A stretch of DNA of 64,000 bases, taken from Calliopum simillimum. Taxonomy: Eukaryota > Arthropoda > Insecta > Diptera > Lauxaniidae. The translations under genes and the position numbers were made by a program. Of this stretch, positions 11,097-22,439 are shown one piece after another. Under the pieces are notes generated by a model. It searched no databases, had not been told where the DNA came from, and was given only the letters and a program-made list of their open reading frames with translations. Position 1 is the stretch's first letter. Each line of letters starts with the position of its first letter. Location: NCBI GenBank assembly GCA_951812925.1, contig OX638371.1, forward strand, positions 40,150,101-40,214,100. The letters are read 5' to 3'.

Positions 11097-12971
11097 ATCA
11101 ATATATTACTATGCCACTTTTTTTAATTAGGACATCTTCATAACTATATGTCGTACGAAAATAACTCTGTAGGAAATTTTTTGGGCTACAAAATAGTCTA
11201 GCGCTATTTTCATAAACAAAGACTTTTTTGGAGAAAAAATTTCACTTGGATTTTTTTTTTTTTTTTTAGAAAAATCCGAAATATTTTTTTTTTTTTAAAT
11301 ATCTTAATTCTATCCGCCATTTTGAATTTCGAAATTTACTAAAAAATGGCAATCGTTTATTCGAAAACTCTTGAGTTGACGAACAATTTGAGACCTCAAA
11401 TGTATTTTTCCTTGCTTCTACTTCTAGAGGCAGAGGTGTCTTGGTTACCATGGAACGTCCCATATATATGAATTAAGAAACATCATACTTTTCGGGTAAA
11501 AATTAATAAAACATCTTATTTTTCGTCAAGGGCATCGATAAACATCCTACTATTCTAAGAAATTTTGAAACATTCCACTTATCGCCAATTTTTACTGTGT
11601 CCTAGTTTTCCAGAGACAAATGAATTTTCCTATTTTTCGTAAGATGCATCGAAGTAATGACTCCATTAAATTTTTTTGCTACACAAGTGACTGCTGCCTC
11701 TAAGGTAATTTAACAATCTGTGCCAAATAATGTTGATATTTAATGACTACATATTTTTTATTCTGTTTCACTGTGCATTAGTGGCGCAACGGCGCATCAG
11801 TAGCATCATCGACATGAGCAACACTTGAGCTCCAATATGCTTCTCTTGAACAAAGAAAACGTTCACTGCTGAGCGTTGCTCCAGATTCTAGATAGAAATG
11901 CAGACAATGGACACTTAAGCCACTCATATTAAAATGGAACAGACGTTGGTTTTTTTTTTTTTTTGTATTTTATTTGTTGTTGTTGTTAATATTGTCCTTG
12001 GTGGTATTTTAGTGAGGTTTCTTTAGTTTTTTTTTTTTTTTTTTATTTATTGTCCATTTAGGCTTTTGTAGATTATTCGTTGAAAAATGTTTATTTTGCG
12101 TTTGTATATCTCATCAGTGGAATTTAATCTTTGGCAGTAAATAAAAAAAAATATGGTTTGTGCTGTTGCAGTGATATTTTCATAAAACTGAAAGAATCCT
12201 TAAAACTCCGTGAAGCTCAACAAAAATTGCTTAAGGCCAACAATTTCTACTTAAGTATCAACTGTAAAATGCTGCTGGTGCACTTAACATTCATAAAATG
12301 AGCAAAATATAAAGCAGCGGGAATATTTCACTTTAATCAGCTTGCGGGGTGTCCTGCACAAGCTGCAAAATAAAATTCGGTTATTAAATTTTAATTTTTT
12401 CAAGTGATAAAATGTTACTTGTCTATGTGTTTTACGAGACACTAACGATACTGAGTAGCAAATAAATTTATTATAAATTTCAAAAAGTAAAATTAAAATT
12501 TTTAGTCACTGCACAACAAACTCCTTCTTCGTCCTTTAAACATAAAACACTCAATGAAAAATTATAAAGTTTTATTATTCCAAGCTGGCAGCTATCAAAT
12601 GCCTGGGGAATGAAAAATATTTTCTTTTTAAAGACATCTTGACTTTTCTACTTTAATTTTGCAATCAGACGTTGCCGCTGGTCACAATGATGGACACATT
12701 TTATTTGTCGCAAATAAAGCAAAAAATATATACACACATAATAAAAAAGTCATCTCCTCAGGAAATGAATATTTCTCTACAACACAAGTGGAAAAATTTA
12801 ATTCATTTGAGGCATCAAGAGTATTCCAGTTAGAAACATGTATTGATTACACAAACAACAAATATAATTAATGCAAATCAGCACAGTAAATAAAGTGACT
12901 CAATGTCTCTTGATCTGAAATTCATTTTGACAGATTGGCTATGGACTTTTAGTTATTTAACCCTTAAGAAG
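11097..12971. other. Unannotated AT-rich DNA
   Basis: Long T runs (near 11255, 11290, 11950, 12030) and a TTG-repeat patch near 11975. No recognised coding sequence. The CAAATAAAGC-rich stretch near 12650-12870 gives a short open frame that I do not consider real. Confidence 0.4.
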
Positions 12972-13210
12972 CAGTGGCGGATCTTGAGGGGGGCTAATGT
13001 CCCCGATAAGCATAAAATTGTAACTGTATATAACATGAAAATTATCCAGGAATTCCCAAAATTCTTTATGAAAATCCCATCAATCGTCTTTTTTTTAATT
13101 CTGCATAGCAATATTCATCGTATAAGTATTAGGGATGGCAATTTTCGGCCCTTTTGGCGATCCTGGGATTATAAATTGCAATCCCGGGATTTTTTGGGAT
13201 TTGGTTTAAT
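12972..13210. repeat. Second CAGTGGCGGATC repeat and a GGGATGGCAA repeat
   Basis: CAGTGGCGGATCTTGAGGGG at 12972 resembles the repeat at 10422. Near 13132-13205 lies GGGATGGCAATTTTCGG followed by several CCCGGGATTT words. Both look like short DNA-element ends. No matching opposite terminus was found. Confidence 0.4.
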
Positions 13211-13827
13211 TTTTATTCTGACATTAAAAGCACATTTTTTTGTTGGAATATAAGAACGTATAGATTAAAATGTTTTTTTATATTAAACAGTCAATCGTTT
13301 TAATTTAAATTTTCATTTTATTAATAAAAATTAACAAGAATACATAGGGGAGATGTGTGTACCTTGGTCCGAGTGTACCTCGGTCCGAGTGTCGGTTGCT
13401 ACTCAACAGTTGTACGTGTACGATAATGTTCTTCTATGGAATTTTCCACTCATACCGCTGACTGATATTAGTAGACTTCAGACCGTCAAGCTGTATGCGT
13501 GTATAATAACCCAGTAGCAATGGGTAATAGCTAGCATAAGTGACGGAAAAAATGTTTTTGTGTGTGTAAAAATTTGTTTTTGGAGTAAACTATGAAACGT
13601 TTAGTGAGAAACTTATTTGAAATATTTCAATTTTTCAACATCAGGAAGGAAGTTTAGTTATTGTTTTAAGCTTTTAGTGTGTTTTAGTTGTATTTTCATT
13701 AATATATGTTATTGTAGTTGACAGTTTTTAAAACATGCTGTCTGTGTACCTTGGACCTATGCATATTGATCAGCGGGCCTTTTTCGACGGGCAACCAGGA
13801 AGCCATAATCGCCTTTCAATACTATAT

Positions 13828-15922
13828 GGGTGATTCTCAGATAACTGTACTTTTTGTGTCCTCTGGCGATTTCACCTATACAGTAGGCTTTTTTTTCACA
13901 AAAAACTACGCTATAAGTTAGAAACTATGCTTTTCTAATAGAGCGTATCAATTTCACCACCAAATATTGATTGGTCTACTTTGAAAGTTTGCAAATATAC
14001 CCCAAATGTCACAAACGTGGCATGTCCTACCCCTACTTTTTATACACAAAACGATAAAAAGCGACCAAAAAACGGAAATGGAACAGAAAACAAGTTACTA
14101 CACATATTAAGTAAATACTTAAGGCTACAATATTCTGAGCTCATCTGCAGTTTTAAATAATTTTTAGAGGGCACAATTTTGAATTGAAAACTGTCCCCTA
14201 GTTTTGGAAAAAAAAAATTTCTTCAAAGCATTATGCTACTACTGCATGGTACTACTGTTTCAGTCAATAAATTGCAAAACATATGCATTAATTCTGATCA
14301 TTATCCATCACCCAAAGGTCAGCATGTCCAGACGCGTCCAAAAAGAAATCTGTTTGCGTTTTATAGGGCAGTTTATAAACAAAAACAGTTTTTTTTTTAA
14401 AATTATGGTCACAAACGTGGCACTTGGCACTCGCAGGTAGAACATTTTATTTTATGCATGAAACAATTTTTTTGTAGGATTTGCATACGTGACTCCAAAT
14501 TCTTTCGGAAAAATCTTGAACTCAAACGCGTTCTTTACAATGAGCGATAAACTACAAAAATGTCACAAACGTGGCGCATCAAAAATGTCACAAACGTGGC
14601 ACTTTTTATCAGTTTGCAAAAAAAACATATTTTCATATAAAATTGAGTATACAGATGTTTAGCTGAAGACTATTAATTATGTTTTTAATACAAACATTTT
14701 TCTACACCATCAGAATCCTGAGTTATCCTTGCTCAAAAGTGAAAAAATCACTGTTTTGACATCAACTTAAAGCTATAGAATAAAAACAACAACAAGTAAA
14801 ATTAATTTTTGTCAATGGATTCAGACAGCCAAATTTATTGTCAACAAGACATAATTTACTGTTTTTCAATTGGATTCCCAGCTTCCGAGTTATACGCGTT
14901 TAAAGTAAGGATATCTTTCGATAACACACAAAGTATTTTTCGAGACCGCAAAGTTACAAAAAATCAAGTTTTATCATTTTTATCAATAACATATATAATT
15001 AGAAAAATTTCGAGACCTTGCAGACCATAATCGCATGAAAAATGACAGTTCTATGCTAGATTTAGTGAATAAGCCTACTAAACTACTGCTTTGCAAATCA
15101 ACAGAATCAAAATTTCATCTGTTCATTCACTAAATCTACAATAGTGCCTTATTTTTTCATCCGATCTAAGTCTGCAAGGGCTTAAAATTTTCGTAATAAA
15201 ATATATTTTTGATACAAATAATAAAACTTACCATTTTTGTTAATTTTTCGGTCCAGAAAATCCTTTGTGTGTTATTGAGAGGTATCCTTTTTTTAAAGGC
15301 TTATAACTCAGAAACTAAGAATCCAATTGAAAAACGGTAAATTATGTCTTGTTGTTAATAAATTTGGCTGTCTGAATCCATTGACAAAAATTAATTTTAC
15401 TTGTTGCTGTTTTTGTTAAGTAGATGTCAAAACTGTGATTTTTTCACTTTTGAGCAAGGATAACTAAGGATACTGATGTAAGAGAAAAAAATCAAGATCA
15501 GATTCGTAATTAGGAGATCCTAATCCACCATAAACGGCTATAAAAACAGAGGAAAGAAAACCATAGTTGATATTTAGGGCGGTAAGGGATACAAAAAATG
15601 GACCACCGGAGACATGACACTGTTGCAAAATTAGTCTTGAAGTGTAAATTTACCATTATATGCAATATATCTCTCATCAAAACGCTTCAAAACCATCATT
15701 TTTCCATACTGTGGCTAAAATGTCACAAACGTGGCAATTTAGTCACAAACGTGGCAGCAAAATTTCTTAATTTCGACCTCAAAGCCGTAGTAGTTGATCT
15801 ACTTAAAAGGTGAGTTTTAAGAGAGTGTTTACACAAGATAGCATGAAGAAACTTGCAAAAATCCAAAAAAATTATCTGCCAATTTTACAACTCGAAAAAG
15901 CACAGTTATCTAAGAATCACCC
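13828..15922. mobile_element. T2: TIR element with iterated GTCACAAACGTGGC
   Basis: The left terminus GGGTGATTCTCAGATAACTG is mirrored at the right by CAGTTATCTAAGAATCACCC. The interior contains six copies of GTCACAAACGTGGC, all on the + strand: 14008, 14408, 14562, 14587, 15722 and 15742. A long imperfect palindrome occupies 14705-15480. No transposase motifs found. The short frames across it (for example near 13718 and 14204) look accidental. Confidence 0.7.
14705..15480. repeat. Long imperfect palindrome inside T2
   Basis: The left arm starts CCATCAGAATCCTGAGTTAT and the right arm ends GATAACTAAGGATACTGATG. Matching inner segments include CTTGCTCAAAAGTGAAAAA, AAATTAATTTTTGTCAATGG and CAAGACATAATTTACTG with their mirrors. 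The arms are about 330-380 bp with indels; the centre is near 15075-15110. Arm divergence is visibly higher than in the palindromes at 46-57 kb. Confidence 0.75.
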
Positions 15923-15925
15923 ATA

Positions 15926-17700
15926 TCTTTTCTTCTTATACGAGATAAAATTGTATGTTTGTTTGTTTGCTTGTTTGTTTGTTTGTTTGTTTGTTTTTTT
16001 GTACTTAATATTTTTTTCTCGATTTCAATGAAACTTGGTATAGTGTTAGATATTAGCATACAATAAAGAATGAGCTAGGTTTGAACTTTGTAAATGCTCA
16101 CCAGAGGGCGTGGCATCGCATTAAATTTTAAATTTGATATGGTCATAACTCGCAAACCATACAAGATATTTAAATAAAATTTGGTGAGAAGGTACGGTTC
16201 AATAATGCCACGCCCACTTTTTAGCCCTTGAAAATTTTGATTCAATATTACTCGAAAACGACTCCAACAATTTTAATGAAAATTTTGCAGAAGTCACCCC
16301 TGCAAACAAGTTTTAATATGTGATATGCCGTTATATTGGGAAAACTCGGCGAAGGGCGTGGCACCGCCCACAAAAATATAGTGCGCTATAAAAAGAAAAC
16401 TACTAAAGCAATCTTTCTGAATTCAACTATAGGGAGTCTACTTGCTATTAGAAACCTACAACCTGAAAGTAGGCAAAATATCGCCGTTGCGCGTGGAACC
16501 TCACATACAAGCAAAATACGTTAAATGCTATTTCTCGCAAATTTTACAAGGTATTTCAATGAAATTTGGTATGTAAGTACTGCTTAATAATACCTTGTAG
16601 TAAAAGAAAAGTGGGCGGGATCGAGTAAGTGCCACGCCCACTTTTTAACCCTTGAAAATTTTGATTAAATATTACTCGAAAACGACTCCAACAATTTTGA
16701 TGAAAATTTAGGAGCTGTTACGTTTGCAAACAAGTATTAATATGTGATATGCCGTTATATTAAGAAAACTCGTTGAAGGGCGTGGCACCGCCCACAAAAA
16801 TATAATGCGCTATAAAAAGAAAACTAGTAAAGTAATCTTCCTGAACTTAACTGTAGGGAGTCTACTTGCTTTTAGACACCTACGACTGAAAGTAGGCAAA
16901 ATATCGAAAGTGCGCGTGGAACCTTCCATACAAGTAAAACACATTAAATGCTATTTCTCTCAAATGATACAAAATATTTTGATGAAATTTGGTATGCGGA
17001 TCTGGATCAGGAGTATCTAAAGCAGAACAAAAAGAAGACTTTGTTTAATAATTGCCACGCCCATTTTTTTATCAAAATAAAAATTTTGGTTAGTAACTCA
17101 GGCACAAAAAAAAATGGAATGAACTGTTTAATTCTTATATGCAGTCTTATGGACTTTTTGACGCTAAGTCCGTCTTCATCAGAAGAACTGTCATTATAAC
17201 TGCAGGATTTTGAAATATCCTTGCTTGAAGTTGAAGAAAACGCTGTGTTCAGTCTTACAGCGTAGCTTCAAGAAAAGGTAAGATTCTTTTTTATTAATAG
17301 CATCGAATAGTTACACTCTTCCTTGTCCAAATATCTTTTCGGATTTTTCCAATGGAATTTTTATTTTCCGAGTTATGATCCTTTGAAGATAAAATATTTC
17401 AGCCGCCATACAAAAGACGAAATATTTTGGGTGCGTGGCATATCCCATTTATTTATTTTAGGGCATTCTATTTCACCAAAAAAAAATTTTAGTTTTTGAT
17501 ATTTTTCTTTACCATTCGATACTTTCCGAATTTTTCTTATTATTATTCTCATCGGTTTATTTATTGTATCATTTTAAAAGCATGACCGTAAGAAGTGGTA
17601 GATTCAAGTTTCATAACAAAAAATATGTAGCTATGAATAAAAACATCGACTAAAAGAAAAGATTAGATTGTTGACCGAGCAGGGATCAGTCTCCAGGTAC
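15926..17700 (+). mobile_element. HINE2 copy a: Helitron-like element, TC start, 3' hairpin
   Basis: Starts TCTTTTCTTCTTATACGAG right after an A, runs through a (TTTG)n tract (15957-15995) and two to three long internal repeats of about 400 bp. Each contains GTGGGCG...GCCACGCCC and GGGCGTGGCACCGCCCAC. It ends with the hairpin GACCGAGCAGGGATCAGTC (about 17675-17693) followed by TCCAGGTAC and then a T. TC at the 5' end, a hairpin just inside the 3' end and insertion between A and T follow the Helitron rule, except that the usual CTRR is replaced by GTAC. A second copy at 22588-24090 fixes the boundaries. No Rep/helicase coding, so non-autonomous. Confidence 0.75.
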
Positions 17701-17876
17701 TTACTATTATTATTTACGTGATTAATGTATTTATTTGCAATAATTTTTGTTTAATTAATTGTTTTTTTCAAAATGGATTTTTTGTTTATCATTATTTTTT
17801 TTGAAAAAAAATATTACTTTTGATTACATAATAAATGGTTCTTTCATAAATAATAACCTATATGCATGGTGTAACC

Positions 17877-18023
17877 CAGTGTGCCAGACGGTTCATATCT
17901 CCGCTTTTTTACCCGTTACGGATCCGTTACTGATCCGTTGGCGGGAGAGATGCCCAACAAAACAAGCGAATCGTTTTTTTTTTTTTGGAAAAAAAGCGGA
18001 GATTTGAACCGTCCGGCACACTG
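17877..18023. mobile_element. 147-bp palindromic MITE (CAGTGTGCC...)
   Basis: CAGTGTGCCAGACGGTTCA and its mirror TGAACCGTCCGGCACACTG bound the element. The arms continue through ATCTCCGCTTTTTT and AAAAAAGCGGAGAT. The loop contains GGATCCGTTACTGATCCGTT. CAGTG termini resemble hAT-type MITEs, but I could not confirm an 8-bp duplication. It lies inside T1. Confidence 0.7.
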
Positions 18024-18329
18024 GGAACCTATATGTAGCCTATATATGTGTATCTTGGACCGTTTGAGATTGGAACGGAAAAAGTAATATTTCTACTCTA
18101 TGGTAATCAAAAAACTAAAGAAACTTTTTTGGAAAATCCAGCACATTGAAAAAACTGAAAAACGGACCAAGGTACACATCTCCCCTACCTAAAAAATAAA
18201 AAAAACCAAACATGAAAATTTAATTTACAAACAATTGAGCCTTTTATTAAGTCAATTTATCTTTTATCAAGGAATTCGCAAGCATTTTTTCAAAATTTTA
18301 GAACCTGTTATGTGGGCGTACAGACCGAT

Positions 18330-18942
18330 TTGGACTTTTTAACCCATTCTGTCGCCATCATCCACATACGATTTTACCACCCATACAAAAAATATATTCA
18401 AAACGCAATTTTATGACCATAATTTACGACAACGCAAGCAAAATGGACTGCAACCTTTAGGCAAAGATTAGGTGAGTTAGGACAAGAGGGCGTGGCACCT
18501 TCCATATAAGTATAAGTTTCAAAATGCTATTCTGAAAGCATTTTTTTTTTGCACAGATACTGAGGATAGTATATACTAAATCTAACTAAGAACTTGGTCG
18601 ATTTGGACAAGAGGGAGTGGCACCGCCCATATACTCAAAGTTGTAATGCAAGCATTATTTGAGGAAATGTGCCAAAATTTCGCACAGATACCAGGAATAG
18701 TTATTGGAAGCCCTGAGCAAAAACTATGCGCACTCAGAAAAGGGGGCGTGGCACTTCCCATACAAGCAATATTTTCAAAATGCTGTGCAAGCGTCATTTG
18801 AGGTAATGCAATCAAATTTCGCATATATAATTGGAATAATCGAACATGAAGGTGTGGCACCGCAATACAACAAAATTTTCAAAATACTTCACTGTAGGGT
18901 ATTTAATATTTGGCCAGGCCAATCGCTACACCCTTACTAGTT
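18330..18942 (+). mobile_element. HINE1 copy c, 5' truncated
   Basis: Lacks the ATACCC hairpin and microsatellite. It picks up at the CCCATACAAAAAATATATTC block (about 18380) and continues through four GGG(C/A)GTGGCAC units to CTGTAGGGTATTTAATATTTGGCCAGGCCAA and the terminus CCCTTACTAG. The hairpin is intact. Moderately diverged. Confidence 0.75.
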
Positions 18943-18944
18943 AG

Positions 18945-19095
18945 TTTTGAACCGAACCGACCCATTTTTTTTTTAAATTTGTGGTTTTCGGTTCGGTTGA
19001 ACGCAACCGAAATTAAAACGGTTCGGTTAGTGGTTCGATTCAAGGCCCAAAAAATGCGATGGTTCGGTTCAAAAATCGGTTCGGTTTAAAACCGG
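18945..19095. repeat. GGTTCGGTT-rich repeat
   Basis: Contains many GGTTCGGTT and AACCGAACC words in both orientations over about 150 bp. Similar ACCGAACCGAACTG text, and a CCGG(A/T)C palindrome, appears at 39808-39872. Word-rich ends of this type occur in short DNA elements. Not coding. Confidence 0.5.
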
Positions 19096-19234
19096 GTTAC
19101 GGCAGTATGTACATGTTTAAGAGATTATTCATTCAATTTATCAAAAATCTCAAGCATGTCAATAAAACACCATAGAAAGTGTAATATATGTGTGTATGTT
19201 ATTTATGTGTGTATTGATATAAAATGTTATATTA

Positions 19235-19616
19235 GCCGTGTTTTTTTTGACGCGTGTATACAATTGTGGATACATTCAAATTGCGATAACTCATGAACAG
19301 TAAGTCACACAATAGAAGTCTAAGAAACTTTTTTATGGAGAATCACGTTCTCTTTCATTTTATATTTAAAAAAATTTATTTTTAAGGAGGTATTTTATAA
19401 AAACTGGTTAGCGCCGATAAATGGCAAAAAATCACTTTTTTTTAAATAACTTCTAAATAATTATTTCTTTTTTTACAAAAGATTAAAATTATTTGTAGAG
19501 CATGTGGTTCTCCTTGAAAAAGACCCTTGGACTTTTTATCGTACGACTCACCGTTCATAAGTTATCGCAATTTGAAGGTATCCACAATTGTATATACGCG
19601 TCAAAAAAAACACGGC
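19235..19616. mobile_element. 382-bp MITE, GCCGTGTTTTTTTTGACG termini, TATTA duplication
   Basis: GCCGTGTTTTTTTTGACGCG is mirrored at the right by CGCGTCAAAAAAAACACGGC. The arms extend about 70 bp, through ACAATTGTGGATAC and CAAATTGCGATAACTCATGAAC and their mirrors. Both sides are flanked by TATTA (19230-19234 and 19617-19621). Non-coding. A 5-bp duplication would be unusual for Tc1/mariner, though TA lies inside it. Confidence 0.8.
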
Positions 19617-19621
19617 TATTA

Positions 19622-21876
19622 TGTATTTGTACCAAAAGAACTAATTATGTACCAAGCATTGTAAATTTATTAATGTGAAATTAATGCTCTTCATGATTCA
19701 TTATTTGAAGCTACAAATCTGTTTTGAAACAAAATTAAGTGAAAATATTCGTATGAACAATAGAAGTCAAAGCTACAAATCAAAGTCTAAGGATTGTGTT
19801 TAAGCTCGTAAATAATTAAAGTAGTTAATCATTTAAAATTTCTGTAGACGTATGCAATTAATTCTCCGTATTGGTTATCCCCTTTTGGGAATCATCCAAC
19901 CATGGCATTATGGTTTCCAGCAATACAATGAAACCACATGCAAGGCATTGAATTATCGTCTCTCTCGTCTATCGAAATTCTGAATTTTCTATTCCATAGT
20001 TGTTATTATTATAAATCAACCATGAAATTGCATGCCAAAAGAAATTACTAGGTATTCGAAATTAACAAAGCCTGCATAATAAATAAATCCATATTGAATT
20101 TGTTTAAATTCCCAACAAGCTTTTATAGCAAATTAAATTTCATTATTTCTCTTAATGGAGTTTAATGCAATTTATTTTCAGATTTTTAAAGAGATTTCTT
20201 TTAAACTTTTTCTCTTCATTAAAAATTTAAATGATGTTGATGTTGTGGTTTTCAATTTATAAAATATTTGAAAAATATAAGACGTTCACTCAATTCATTA
20301 CGTTCATTATTAAATATTTACTTGATTTAGTTTTAAAGAAAAACCTTCACAACAATAAATTGTTCAAATTTCTAACAAAAAGGATTTCACACTCAGAAAA
20401 AAAGGGCATGAATTACTTAACTGGGATAAAGGTTCATTTTGGTCAAAATAAACCACATTCAATGTGAATTCTTTAACCAGATTTCAGCATAAAAAAATGT
20501 ATTGAAAATATACTCGTATACAAATTATATTATTGTTTCTCATAAACTAAGTAGTGTCACTCATGGTAAGCTTACTGTCAATTATATAAAACATAAAAAA
20601 CCAGAAACTAGTAGAAACTGAGATAATGTGTACAACTAGTCGAAAAAAAAAAATCTTAGACTTATGCCCTCTATGAAAATTAGCTCACATCAAGACATTT
20701 ACAACGATATACTAAACTTGAAGATCGGTGAACGAATGGCGGAGCTATAGGAATAAAATCAAATATGTTCTTATGTAGAGAAAAAAAAATCATTTCTGGT
20801 AACCTTTCAAAATGGGTGGTTGTCATGCTTGGACGTGTTCAGGATCATACTTTTAGTGTTGGTCAGTATTTTGTAGTTTCAAGACAAGTTCTAGTGGTTA
20901 AGCAAGTTTTTTCTTAGTGGAAGTTAAAGTTAAATCGAAATTCTCTATAAAATTGTGCTAAATATTACACATAACCTTAATGGGGCTTGCAGCATGAACG
21001 TGTGACCCAGTGCTTTTGAGCAGACTCCGATTTTCCAGACAGGCCCGAAATTTTTTGTACAAATTTTAAATCTATGCCAAAGAATTTTTATCAGTTATCA
21101 GTCAGATGTCCTATTAAGTATAAGGGTGTTGACTATACTACCACTGTTATTTTAATCAAAAGTAGTTGGTAACTCTAGTTATAATGAGGTGGGCAATATA
21201 GAATAAAATGAAAATTTGTTTTTGGAAATCAACAAAAATTGAACTGAAATAACTACCGAAGTTAACAAATTTGGATTTTTGAATTAAAGAGAAGGCTATC
21301 ATTAATTTAACTAAAAGTCTTTATTACATATGGCCTAAAAATACATACATTACTCTGGCAAAGTACTAATTATTTATTTTAGGCAATAAAGTAATTTCAA
21401 GAATTAATTGGAAAGTTCATAAAACACTGTAATAAGTATGTTTACACTGTCCAGCTCAAAGTAAGCGTAATCGTTATTGTTTGAATAAAAATTTAATTAA
21501 TTAGCTAAAGCCAATTCTTCAACGATGAGGCAATCAATATTCCAAAAATACTCGTAGAATTACGAATTGACAATATATACATACACGTGTTAATTTACTC
21601 CTTAGAGGCCAATTTACGATTTTTCTTATGGTCGAACTGCTTGCTACTCGTACTTAGATACAAACAAACTGTTATAAATTAAGTAGAGATGGATACAACT
21701 TTTGATATATGAAAAAAAATTGATATGTTGGTATGTGCATATGAATGTTTTCAAGATAAATTACACTGCGCGACACTATTTGATAGGATGTGTGTAATTC
21801 TGGCATTGATAAGTGGTGAAAAATACATGTGTAGAAATATTCTGCTTAAATTAGAATTATTCTGTAAATTAGACTA
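19622..21876. other. Unannotated AT-rich DNA
   Basis: About 2.2 kb with no recognised gene or element. It may hold old decayed repeats but no paired ends were visible. Confidence 0.4.
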
Positions 21877-22287
21877 GGTTGATAAAAAAATATTCGGAAA
21901 AACCGCCTTTGATTTGAATGCTTACTTTGAGGGTATCTGGAAACAACAAATGTTGTTTTTGTACCCCCAAAATCGAATATTTTTCATAACATGTATATCG
22001 CTTTAAAGAGCTTAATTGTACCTTAATTAGCACTTTTTGAGTAAAATATAAATATATTGTTTAAATTTATAACTTTATAAAGAAAACATAGCATTTAAGT
22101 GGATACGATCCAGAAAAACTAGCTCGTACTTACATGAGGAAAAAATGTAGGCCTAATTTAGCCCTTTACAACAATAAATAATTTTTAAACATTACCTGCC
22201 GAATTTATGGAAAAAAAAACCATTTGGTTGTTTCCTAGATAAGTACTCTCAAAGAAAGGGCGGTTTTTTCAAATTTTTTATTTTTTT
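21877..22287. repeat. Foldback repeat, ~410 bp
   Basis: The left arm has AAATATTCGGAAAAACCGCC, TTTGAGGGTATCTGGAAAC and CAAATG. The right arm has the mirror CATTTGGTTGTTTCCTAGAT, ACTCTCAAAGAAAGGGCGGT and TTTTTTCAAATTTTTTATT. The spacer is about 230 bp of AT-rich sequence. Arms clearly diverged. A MITE or snapback remnant. Confidence 0.6.
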
Positions 22288-22330
22288 GTATGGTACTTTA
22301 CAAAAAAGAAGTCCACTGCTCAACGGGGTG

Positions 22331-22356
22331 TCAAACCCCCCTTTTTGGGGGTTTGA
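22331..22356. repeat. Perfect C/G-tract hairpin
   Basis: TCAAACCCCC, CTTTTT, GGGGGTTTGA form a stem of at least 10 bp in AT-rich surroundings. It could look like a terminator, but in a fly nuclear sequence it is more likely a fragment of a mobile element. A GGGGTGTCAAAC word also occurs in the spacer of the palindrome at 47.9 kb. Confidence 0.45.
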
Positions 22357-22439
22357 AGAACAAAATAGTCAGTTTTTTATGAATAACTTAAAAACTATTC
22401 GTCGGACATTTTCAAGAAAAAGTTATAGCTGACGTAATT

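Larger units (their letters stand above)
13347..18185. mobile_element. T1: TIR element (GGGGAGATGTG...), site of a multi-layer nest
   Basis: The left end GGGGAGATGTGTGTACCTTG is mirrored by CAAGGTACACATCTCCCC at the right, each bordered by TA (13345-13346 and 18186-18187). The terminal word recurs inside: CCTCGGTCCGAG at about 13378, TGTGTACCTTGGAC near 13741, and inverted TATCTTGGACCG near 18051. The interior is mostly later insertions: T2 (13828-15922), HINE2 (15926-17700) and a 147-bp MITE (17877-18023), leaving about 0.8 kb of T1 itself. No transposase frame is recognisable. Superfamily not identified; TA duplication plus GGGGA terminus is shared with T3 at 58.8 kb. Confidence 0.7.

Noticed and set aside
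12903..13253. A 116-codon frame as a host gene
   Set aside because: It runs through the CAGTGGCGGATC and GGGATGGCAA repeats and has no recognisable domain.
22331..22356. C/G hairpin as a rho-independent terminator
   Set aside because: The sequence is a fly nuclear genome full of DNA transposons; bacterial termination is not expected.
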